Both the position numbers and the translations under genes were made by a program. From positions 26,246-90,245 of the forward strand of contig NZ_UTBG01000147.1 in the NCBI RefSeq assembly GCF_900580675.1: 64,000 nt of DNA, read 5' to 3'. This stretch comes from Pseudomonas viridiflava. GTDB taxonomy: Bacteria; Pseudomonadota; Gammaproteobacteria; Pseudomonadales; Pseudomonadaceae. The notes under the pieces were generated by a model, which was given only the letters and a program-made list of their open reading frames with translations, was not told where the DNA came from and ran no database searches. This document shows, in pieces, positions 1 through 7,600 of this stretch (positions are counted from its first letter, which is position 1; the number at the start of each line of letters is the position of its first letter).

Positions 1-576
1 GATGATACGGAACACGTTACCGACCATGATGGTGCCGATCACCGCACCCACGTGCAGGTAGGCGCCACGGCCGCTGAACACTTTGCTGAAGCCGTAGGCC
101 GCCGCAATCAACAGCACAAACAGGATGAAACCGAGCAGGGCAGGGCGTTTGCCCAGGGCCGAGTCGCAGAGGAAGGAGTAGATGAACCAGCCGGCGAACA
201 GCGAGCCGATGCCCAGCAAGACGCCTTCGGTACCGCTCAGGGTGCTGCCCGGAGCCAGCAGATAGAGCGTCGGGTTGAGGTAGAACACCACGCACAGCAG
301 CGCGACGCCCGACATCCAGGTGAAATAGGCTTCCCATTTGAACCAATGCAGGTTGTCCGGCATGGTCGGTGGGGCCAGTTTGTATTTTTCCAGGTGGTAG
401 ATACCGCCACCGTGGATCGCCCACAAGTCACCGGCCAGGCCGTCCTTGGGGTTGACGCGGTTAAGGTTGTTTTCCAGCCAGACGAAATAGAAGGAAGCGC
501 CGATCCACGCGACGCCAGTGATCATGTGAACCCAGCGCACGCTAAGGTTCAGCCATTCCAACAGATGTGCTTCCAC
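1..576 (-). CDS. puuD: Urate hydroxylase PuuD, membrane-bound (partial)
   Basis: The reading frame starts at a GTG at 576-574 (VEAHLLEWLNLSVRWVHMIT...), with GAGAGG about 8 nt upstream, and runs off the left edge, so only the first 192 codons are present. The visible part is a multi-span inner-membrane domain with several hydrophobic helices and the charged stretch WLENNLNRVNPKDGLAGD typical of the PuuD family. PuuD oxidises uric acid to 5-hydroxyisourate; the family carries a cytochrome-c-like domain at its C-terminus, which is outside this window. It is the last gene of the leftward operon puuE-uraD-alc-allA-puuD, which supports the call. The product feeds HiuH, encoded divergently at 4117. 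No classical soluble uricase is seen here. Confidence 0.85.
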   Translation of the reverse strand, partial: MEAHLLEWLNLSVRWVHMITGVAWIGASFYFVWLENNLNRVNPKDGLAGDLWAIHGGGIYHLEKYKLAPPTMPDNLHWFKWEAYFTWMSGVALLCVVFYLNPTLYLLAPGSTLSGTEGVLLGIGSLFAGWFIYSFLCDSALGKRPALLGFILFVLLIAAAYGFSKVFSGRGAYLHVGAVIGTIMVGNVFRII

Positions 577-627
577 AGTCTTTACCTCTCGCCTGTCACC
601 CTTGTTGTCGGGTGATCCGGCCTTCTC

Positions 628-1131
628 TTATTGGTGGGGGGCGAGGATCAACCGCTCATCCTCTTCAAAAAAATGCTCATCGCAGTTATTGCCTGTGCCA
701 CTGCGATCAACCACCAGGAAGTCATCCCGCTTTTCGATCGTCAGCACCGGGTGGTGCCAGACGCCGCGATGGTAATTAATGCCCTGCCTGCCGTTGGTAA
801 CGAAGGCGCGGACCAAGCCTGATACAGGTGCATCGCCAAGTGGCGCGACCACGATCAGAAAGGGGTTGCCGAGCAGCGGTATGAACGCCTGGCTGCCCAG
901 CGGGTGTCTCTCCAGCATGCACACGGTCAGCGGCATGTCCTGCGCGTCGGCGCGGAAGATGCTGATGATCGCGTTGTCTTCAGGCTGTGCGGTTTCTACC
1001 GTTGCCAGCTTGTGAAAGCGCATGGTCGACCCGTTGTTGATCATGAAGTGATCGCTGCCATCGGTTTCGATAACGTCTCCGAAAGGGGCGAAGGCTTCTT
1101 TGGTCAGGGGCTCGATCATCAGTGTGCGCAT
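628..1131 (-). CDS. allA: Ureidoglycolate lyase AllA
   Basis: This 167-residue cupin-fold enzyme splits (S)-ureidoglycolate into glyoxylate and urea, the last step of the allantoin route. The sequence matches AllA over its full length: an N-terminal PLTKEAFAPFGDVIE block, the central ERHPLGSQAFIPL block and the C-terminal YHRGVWHHPVLT block. It lies downstream of alc, separated by a REP palindrome, and 51 bp upstream of puuD, all on the same strand. The ATG start at 1131 fits the family length (about 160-170). Confidence 0.92.
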   Translation of the reverse strand: MRTLMIEPLTKEAFAPFGDVIETDGSDHFMINNGSTMRFHKLATVETAQPEDNAIISIFRADAQDMPLTVCMLERHPLGSQAFIPLLGNPFLIVVAPLGDAPVSGLVRAFVTNGRQGINYHRGVWHHPVLTIEKRDDFLVVDRSGTGNNCDEHFFEEDERLILAPHQ

Positions 1132-1174
1132 GGTTGTCTTCTTAATCCGGATTCTGTGTTGTTTGTTCTATTGC

Positions 1175-1249
1175 TATCGCGGGCAAACCCGGCTCCCACA
1201 TTTTGATCTGCGAATACATTCAAATGTGGGAGCTGGCTTGCCTGCGATG
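1175..1249. repeat. REP-type inverted repeat between alc and allA
   Basis: Two arms face each other: GGCAAACCCGGCTCCCACAT and its near-complement ATGTGGGAGCTGGCTTGCC, flanked by ATCGC and GCGAT. This is the GTGGGAGC-TGGCTTGC family of pseudomonad REP pairs, recurring at 21416 and, as a single arm, near 25555. It sits inside an operon, so it may form a hairpin in the mRNA. Confidence 0.75.
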
Positions 1250-1259
1250 GGCTCACCGC

Positions 1260-2255
1260 TTATTTAGCTACTTTGCCCAAGACGCGCAAACGGCTCACAC
1301 CACCATCCGGGAACACGTTCAAGCGGATGTGGGTAATCGGCCCCAGCGCCTTGATCTGCTCGGCAAACGTGTGTTCGGCGTGCATTTCCAGTTTCTGCGC
1401 CGGCAGCAGTTCGCGCCAGAACAGCGATTGGGTTTCGATCTGGCTGTCGGTGCCGCCCTTGACGAACGCGCCCTGGATCGAGCAAGTGTCCGGGTAGTTG
1501 CCCTTGAAGTGCAGGGTGTCGACGATGATTTTCTCGATCTCGCCTGGGTGGCCCAAGGCGACGATGACCCAGTCATTGCCTGGCGTACGACGACGTGCGG
1601 TTTCCCAGCCGTCGCCCATGTTGATGCCACGGCCCGGGTTGAGGATGTTGCTCATGCGGCCGAAGTGTTCATCGGAACACGCCAGGGCACGGCCGCCATT
1701 CAGCGCGGCTGCGAGGTCGACCTGTTCGTTGTCACCCACCGACGACCAGTCGCGGAACGGCACGCCATACACCCGCAGACGCGCTACGCCGCCATCAGGG
1801 TAGATGTTGAAACGCAGGTGGCTGAAGGCCTGGTCGTTGTTGATTTCGTGGTAGTGGTGGCTGTTGCCCTGCAGCTCGACGGCGGACAGCACTTCCACCC
1901 ACTGCGTGTTGTCATCCGGTTCGCCCGAGGCCAGGAAGCAGGCTTCCAGCGAGGCAGACGGCGGGTAGTTGCCGGTGAAGAATGAAGTGTCGATGTCCAC
2001 GCCCTTGATCGAGCCGGGAACGCCCAGGCGGATCACCGCGCTGTCGTAGCCTTCGAAGCGCTTGCGGCGTGACTCCCAGCCGTCCATCCACTTGCCGTTG
2101 TCATCGAAAACGCCCTCCTTCCACACGGCCGGGGTCGGCTGGAACAGGCGGTTGGCGTCGGCAAACCAGTCATCGGTGACGGAGATGATTTTGGTGCCCA
2201 GGCGGGCGTCGGCCAGGTTGACGAACTTCTCGAAAGGTACGGCGTAAGCTTTCAT
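1260..2255 (-). CDS. alc: Allantoicase
   Basis: The 331-residue protein hydrolyses allantoate to ureidoglycolate plus urea. Two homologous jelly-roll repeats typical of allantoicase are visible: each contains a GDGWE/DGWES-type Trp-rich motif, then an R(L/I)xxPG turn and a D(T/H)xxFxGNYP motif (residues about 90-105 and 250-265). Each repeat closes with a HxRxNxxPDGGxxRLRVxG block. The frame is open further upstream, but that extension would overlap uraD out of frame. The ATG at 2255 has AAGAAG upstream and gives the family length. It is third in the puuE operon. Confidence 0.93.
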   Translation of the reverse strand: MKAYAVPFEKFVNLADARLGTKIISVTDDWFADANRLFQPTPAVWKEGVFDDNGKWMDGWESRRKRFEGYDSAVIRLGVPGSIKGVDIDTSFFTGNYPPSASLEACFLASGEPDDNTQWVEVLSAVELQGNSHHYHEINNDQAFSHLRFNIYPDGGVARLRVYGVPFRDWSSVGDNEQVDLAAALNGGRALACSDEHFGRMSNILNPGRGINMGDGWETARRRTPGNDWVIVALGHPGEIEKIIVDTLHFKGNYPDTCSIQGAFVKGGTDSQIETQSLFWRELLPAQKLEMHAEHTFAEQIKALGPITHIRLNVFPDGGVSRLRVLGKVAK

Positions 2256-2296
2256 TCTTCTTGTCTGCCTTAGATAGAGTGGCTGGGGATGGTCGT

Positions 2297-2812
2297 TTAG
2301 AGGGTCAATAAACGGAACAACGCGATCTTGTTGATCTCGGCCAGTGCGCATTTGAACTCGGCGTCTGCCGAATTGTGAATGCGTGTTTCGAACGCGGCGA
2401 GGATCTGGTGCCGGTTGCTGCCTTTTACCGCCATGATGAAGGGAAACTTGAACTTGGCTTTGTAGGCTTCGTTCAGCTCGGTGAAGCGCGAAAACTCTTC
2501 CGCCGTGCATTGGTGAATACCGGCGCCAGCCTGTTCATGGGTGCTGGCTTCGGTAAGTTGGCCCTGGACGGCAGCTTTACCGGCCAGGTCCGGGTGAGCG
2601 TTGATCAGGGCCAGCTGGCTGGCATGATCGGCGCTCAACAGGATATCGCTCATGCGCTGGTGCAGGCTTTCGATCTGGTCGATCGACGCGTCCTGGCCCA
2701 GGTCGAAGGCCTTTTCGGCCACCCATGGCGAATGTTCGTAGATGTCGGCGAAGGCGGCGACGAATTCGTCGCGGCTCAGGGTCGAGGGTTTTAAGGTTTG
2801 GAACGCAGTCAT
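2297..2812 (-). CDS. uraD: OHCU decarboxylase UraD
   Basis: The 171-residue protein decarboxylates 2-oxo-4-hydroxy-4-carboxy-5-ureidoimidazoline to S-allantoin, after HiuH. Diagnostic pieces are the [17 protein letters not shown] start, the [13 protein letters not shown] motif (catalytic His near residue 70) and [12 protein letters not shown] with the downstream Arg. Its ATG overlaps the puuE stop as ATGA (2812-2809), implying translational coupling. An in-frame upstream extension exists but lies inside puuE and was discarded. Confidence 0.93.
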   Translation of the reverse strand: MTAFQTLKPSTLSRDEFVAAFADIYEHSPWVAEKAFDLGQDASIDQIESLHQRMSDILLSADHASQLALINAHPDLAGKAAVQGQLTEASTHEQAGAGIHQCTAEEFSRFTELNEAYKAKFKFPFIMAVKGSNRHQILAAFETRIHNSADAEFKCALAEINKIALFRLLTL

Positions 2813-3735
2813 TTCGCCGCTCCCTTGAAGGGGTGGGTTTCTTGCCAGTGACGGGCAATGTCCACGCGACGGGCGAACCACACTTGCTCGTGACCTTTGG
2901 CGTATTCAATAAAGCGCTTCAAGGCAGCCAGCCGGGCAGGGCGGCCGATCAGGCGGCAGTGCAGGCCGATGGAGAGCATTTTTGGTGCGTCGGCGCCTTC
3001 GGCGTAGAGCACATCGAAAGCGTCTTTGAGGTATTCGAAAAAGTCGTCGCCCTTGTTGAAACCCTGCACCTGGGTGAAGCGCATGTCGTTGGTGTCCAGG
3101 GTGTAGGGGATCACCAGGTGCGGCTTGCCGGTGGGGTTGTTGGGCTCCCAGTAGGGCAGGTCGTCGTCGTAGGTGTCGCAGTCGTAAAGGAAACCGCCTT
3201 CCTCCATCACCAGCCGCCGGGTGTTGGGGCCGGTGCGCCCGGTGTACCAGCCCAATGGGCGTTCGCCGGTCAACTCGGTGAGGATGCGGATCGCTTCGAG
3301 CATGTGCTCGCGCTCCTGGGCCTCGTCCATGTACTGGTAGTCGATCCAGCGGTAGCCGTGGCTGCAGATCTCATGGCCGGCGTCGACCATCGCACGGATC
3401 ACATCCGGATGGCGCTGGGCGGCCATGGCCACGGCGAAAATGGTCAGCGGGATGTCGAATTCCTTGAACAGCTTGAGGATGCGCCACACGCCGGCACGGC
3501 TGCCGTATTCGTACAGCGACTCCATGCTCATGTTGCGCGCGCCTTGCAGCGGTTGGGCCGAGACCATTTCCGAGAGGAAGGCTTCGGACTCTTTGTCGCC
3601 ATGCAGGATGTTGCGCTCGCCGCCTTCTTCGTAGTTCAGTACGAACGACAAGGCAATGCGTGCCTTGCCCGGCCAATGAGGGTGAGGAGGGTTACTGCCG
3701 TAACCGATCAGGTCGCGTGGGTAGTCAGCGCTCAC
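2809..3735 (-). CDS. puuE: Allantoinase PuuE
   Basis: This is a 308-residue polysaccharide-deacetylase-fold allantoinase (not the amidohydrolase AllB type) that opens allantoin to allantoate. Visible motifs are SADYPRDLIGYGSNPPHPHW at the N-terminus, the EICSHGYRW metal-site region and the GWYTGRTGPNTRRL and DCDTYDDDLPYW blocks. A GTG at 3735 is chosen because AAGGAAGA lies 7-8 nt upstream and the protein then begins exactly at the family start; an ATG ten codons earlier lacks this support. It is the first gene of the leftward uric-acid operon and diverges from hiuH. Confidence 0.93.
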   Translation of the reverse strand: MSADYPRDLIGYGSNPPHPHWPGKARIALSFVLNYEEGGERNILHGDKESEAFLSEMVSAQPLQGARNMSMESLYEYGSRAGVWRILKLFKEFDIPLTIFAVAMAAQRHPDVIRAMVDAGHEICSHGYRWIDYQYMDEAQEREHMLEAIRILTELTGERPLGWYTGRTGPNTRRLVMEEGGFLYDCDTYDDDLPYWEPNNPTGKPHLVIPYTLDTNDMRFTQVQGFNKGDDFFEYLKDAFDVLYAEGADAPKMLSIGLHCRLIGRPARLAALKRFIEYAKGHEQVWFARRVDIARHWQETHPFKGAAK

Positions 3736-3815
3736 TGCAGTCTTCCTTCTTGTGCGTGGTAGCAAGTGTGTGGCGGCCGGCCGAATGACCCAGTGGCGTC
3801 ACAGCGATGGACTGA

Positions 3816-3825
3816 TTGTATACAA
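3816..3825. promoter_or_regulatory. TTGTATACAA palindrome upstream of puuE (candidate operator)
   Basis: A perfect 10-bp palindrome lies 81 bp upstream of the puuE start in the puuE/hiuH divergent gap. Related sites occur at 4011 and 12001, always beside purine genes. Short palindromes of the form TTGTnnACAA suit a GntR-family (FCD-type) dimer; that assignment is inference, and no such regulator is encoded in the window. Confidence 0.5.
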
Positions 3826-4010
3826 CTTGATGGTCACTTTGTAAGCCTGTATTTCTGCATTTTTTCCAGGCGCTTGCCACAGCTTAGCACTGCAAGAAAC
3901 TTGCCCGGTTGGTCAGTTAATGGATAAAAGGTCGTTTAAAAGCAAGGCCTGCTGACTTTTCAGCATTCGAATCAACGCGGGCGAGGCTGCGCAAAACTTT
4001 GTGATTTTTA

Positions 4011-4020
4011 TTGTGTACAA
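4011..4020. promoter_or_regulatory. TTGTGTACAA site upstream of hiuH (candidate operator)
   Basis: This is a one-mismatch copy of the TTGTATACAA palindrome, 97 bp upstream of the hiuH ATG and followed by an AT-rich run that could hold a promoter. It is paired with the 3816 site in the same gap, so one regulator could control both directions. Confidence 0.45.
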
Positions 4021-4116
4021 TTTTTATTAAAAGTGTCTTAATCGGCTCATTGCCGACTTTTTGATGCCCCGTAAAGGTGCGGCCTATTTCCATTTCACTC
4101 AAGGGAGCCCCGACCC

Positions 4117-4470
4117 ATGGGACGACTGACCACACACGTGCTGGACGCCGCCCACGGCTGCCCCGGCAGCGCCATCCAGGTTGAGCTGTACCGCGTCGAA
4201 GGCGCGCAGCTGGAACTGGTCGCCAGCGCCGTGACCAACAGCGATGGCCGCTGCGACGCACCGCTGCTGCAAGGCGATGATTACCGCAGCGGCGTCTACC
4301 AGTTGCAGTTCAGCGCCGGCGATTACTACCGCGCCCGCGGCGTGCAGTTGCCCGAACCGGCTTTTCTCGATGTGGTGGTACTCAGGTTCGGCATCAGCGC
4401 CGAACAGGAGCATTACCATGTCCCCTTGCTGATTTCGCCTTACAGCTACTCCACTTATCGCGGTAGCTGA
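4117..4470 (+). CDS. hiuH: 5-hydroxyisourate hydrolase
   Basis: The 117-residue transthyretin-like enzyme hydrolyses 5-hydroxyisourate (the PuuD product) to OHCU (the UraD substrate). Diagnostic features are LTTHVLDAAHGCPGS at the N-terminus with its catalytic His, the NSDGR segment with catalytic Arg, the second His in EHYHVPLL, and the C-terminal tetrapeptide YRGS that defines the family. AAGGGAG lies upstream of the ATG. It is divergent from puuE and closed by a strong terminator at 4516. Confidence 0.95.
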   Translation: MGRLTTHVLDAAHGCPGSAIQVELYRVEGAQLELVASAVTNSDGRCDAPLLQGDDYRSGVYQLQFSAGDYYRARGVQLPEPAFLDVVVLRFGISAEQEHYHVPLLISPYSYSTYRGS

Positions 4471-4515
4471 GTCGTCACCTCGCTTCACACCCCCAAAGCT
4501 CTTCGTTGGTTTTTC

Positions 4516-4542
4516 GCCCGCCCACACTGCGGGCTTTTTTTT
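4516..4542 (+). terminator. Rho-independent terminator after hiuH
   Basis: The stem GCCCGC / GCGGGC (4516-4521 and 4529-4534) has a 7-nt loop and is followed by eight T. It separates hiuH from the giant toxin-like gene. Confidence 0.85.
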
Positions 4543-4625
4543 GCCTGGTGCAGTGTCAATTATCTAGCGCCTCAGGCGGGTTGGCGCTGCATAGGCTAGG
4601 TGTTTTCCTCGACGAAGATACCGCC

Positions 4626-7600
4626 GTGACCTCATCTACCGACCGCTCTCCCGAGCCTTCCTTCTCCCCAACAGATGATTTTGACGAGGCGGATGTGTTT
4701 GACGGGGACCCGTTACAGGCCCTGCGCATTCAGCTGGCGCAACGTATCAACGCCAGCGCCCATCCAAGCCAACTGGTCAATCAACTCGCGATTGTCGACC
4801 GGCGCTGTGCCCAGGCCGCCAGGCAACTGTCACGCCTGATCCTGAAAGCGCCCAAGGTGCTGCGAGTGATTCGCGGCGAGCTGCGCAAGGCCTTCGACCT
4901 GGACCCCGACAGCCTGCTGTTTACCGAGCCCAAGCCGCCGGCAGTCGCGCAGCGAGTCGACAACCTTACCGACCGCGCATTGCGCTTGCTGGTACTGCCT
5001 TCGGTGCCGATCAACCTCAACCACTTCACGGCGGTCAGCCTCAAGCACGCGCCGACCCGCCGCTTGCCGTTCACGCCGCTGGAGGCGTTGCGCCGGGTGA
5101 TTGCGCTCAATCTGTTTGCACCGCTCGCCCAGGCCCGAAGTGAGTATTGGCAGGCACTGTCGTCGGGCTCCTGGCTGACTCGCCAGGAGCGCTGGGTTGA
5201 GTTGTACACGCAGCAGTTCGCCGACCAGGCGTTTGTCGCGCGGCAATTGGACGAGCTGTCGAGTGGCGGGGCGGCGCTGGTCCAGGCGCTGGTGGACGCC
5301 CCTGCGGCCGAGGCGCGCCAGCGCGCGGGCGAGCAATGGGCGCGCATCCGGGTGAGTAAATTGATGTGGCCGGGAGCAGGTCCAAGGTTGCTGCCGATCC
5401 CCGGTGCGCTGCATATTTATCGCGAGGGCGAGCCGGCGGGTACGCCGCATGTGATGTACCTGCCGGGCGTGACCCGCAACTACTACGAGTACCCGTCCTG
5501 CTACCAGCTACAGTGCGGGCTGGTGGAGCTGATCAACGGCGCGTTGTTCGACGAGCTCTGGCAGTGCCTGCCATTGCGTCGCCGTCATGAAGCGTGTCGG
5601 CCGTCTGGTGTGGAGGCTGCGGCCCCGAGCCCCGACGTTGGCCCCGGCTCGGCATTGACAGGCGACGCGTTGGCGTTCAGTGCACTGGCCGTACTGGAAG
5701 GGCAGTGGGAAAACGAGTTGGCCTGCGCTGTTTCGATCAATCATGCACAGATATTCTCCGGCCGGCGCCCGACTTCGGCCATTAACGCTGAACGCTTTCT
5801 CGCCTACTTTGAACGCACCCGCACGCGCTGGGTGGGCGAGGCCCGACTGGGTTCCCTGCGGCGTGAATTGCTGAATTGGGATGAGCAGCGGCGACGCCAC
5901 GAAATTATTTTTGCGAGTACCGCCACGGGGTTGGCGATGAACACCACGCGGCAACAGATCAAACGTTTTGAAAAAGGCCTGGTGACGCTGCTTGACCCGC
6001 TGGACCCCAATGCAGAGACGCCGGCCTTGCAAGCTTTTGCAGCGCTTGAGGATCAGCGCAAGGTCCAGGCGCAGACCTTGAGCACCCTGCTGAAGGATGC
6101 ACAGTTGCAACTCTTCGACATTGCATTCTGGAAGGCACGTCCCGCCGGCAAGCACAAACGCCTTGATTCGGTTATGCACGCGTGGACCGGGCTGCTGCGC
6201 AGCGAAATTAAGCGGCAATACCAACTCGCACGGGTGCGCGCACCCCATCGGGATCTGTTGCTCGACGTGTTGGATAAACCGCTCGCCAGTCAGCGCCAGG
6301 GCAGTGATACCTGTGTGCTGTCAGTTTCGGTGGGCAGTGGCGCCGATGTGTTCCAGCCGCTGCACAGCCTGTTTGCGGTCACTCGAGCAGCGGCACTGGA
6401 TGATCCCGAGCAGCGGGTCCCGGTGGTGCTCTGTGCTTTCGGGCGCGAGGGCGGCGTGGCCACATTCGCCAGCCTTGGGGCGTTGACGAGGAGCATCAAG
6501 GCCAGCCTTGATGGTCGTGATGAATCGTTGCTCTGGCACTACGTCGAGCGGCAAACCCGCGCGGCCGTGCGGGCGCAGGCTGCCAATCAGACCCTGGCAG
6601 TGCGCTATGAACCCATCGAAGGCAACCCTGTGCTGTTTGCATTCAACCGGCTGCTCAAGTGTTATGTCACGCTGCAGCGCGGCATGGATGGCAGCCCTCA
6701 GGTTTTCAGTGAAACCCAGGATGCTCAACTGGGTCGCCAATTGCTCGCAGTCGAACTTGAAGCCCACCTGAACGCACCTGCCAGCGATGCCTTGATGCAG
6801 GCCAAAGCCCATTTCGACCTGGTACGAACAGCCGCCGGCGCGCAAAAAAAACCGCCGGCCTGGCTGGTTGACGCGACGGCCGCATCCCATAAACGTTTCA
6901 AATACCTGCTGGGCCGTTACCTGCGTGATGCCTTCGCCTATGAAGACCGCCTCAGGCTGCGTTTGCCGGACCTGTACACCTTTGCCCGTGGCATCCTGAT
7001 TGACCGCCTGCGCAAGGACGGCCTATACCCGACGCTGGACATCGATACGCCCTTTATCGAGATGCCTGATCATGTGGACGGCCGGTTCTGTGGTTGGGAA
7101 AGCGCCTGCGTGGTGGGCGATCGCAACGAGGTGCTCACGCCCAGTTCGCAGCGTACGCGCTTGAGCCTGCTGCAGTTGGCACTGCACAACCTGGACCCGC
7201 AGATGATGCCCACGCGGTGGCGTTTCAAATACGCCCAGTACCTGCAGCCGGCCTGGAAACCGCTGCTGAGCACAGACTACTTGATCGATATGGTGTCATC
7301 GCTGGACATCGGCGGGCAGTACGATGCGTTGATCAACCGGGTTTTTTCCCCGCGCACTGTTATGGAAAACAGACTGAGCTCGGAGCGTGTCCCGGAACTG
7401 TTGGTGCGCCTGTTGAGCTCGGGGTGTGAGGTTGATCTCTACTCAGCGGTTCAACAGGGGCTGACGGTAAATGCACAAAGCTTGTTCACGACTGCAATGG
7501 CGGCTCGCACAGCCGAGGGCTTGAACAAAAACGGCCATCAAGTGCATTTCCATGTGGTTCATTTGGTGGGCCACACCCTGCAGCACGACCGCTATATCGC

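Noticed and set aside
4506..4625. Earlier ATG for the giant toxin-like gene
   Set aside because: It falls inside the hiuH terminator hairpin and the added residues show no similarity to the protein's family.
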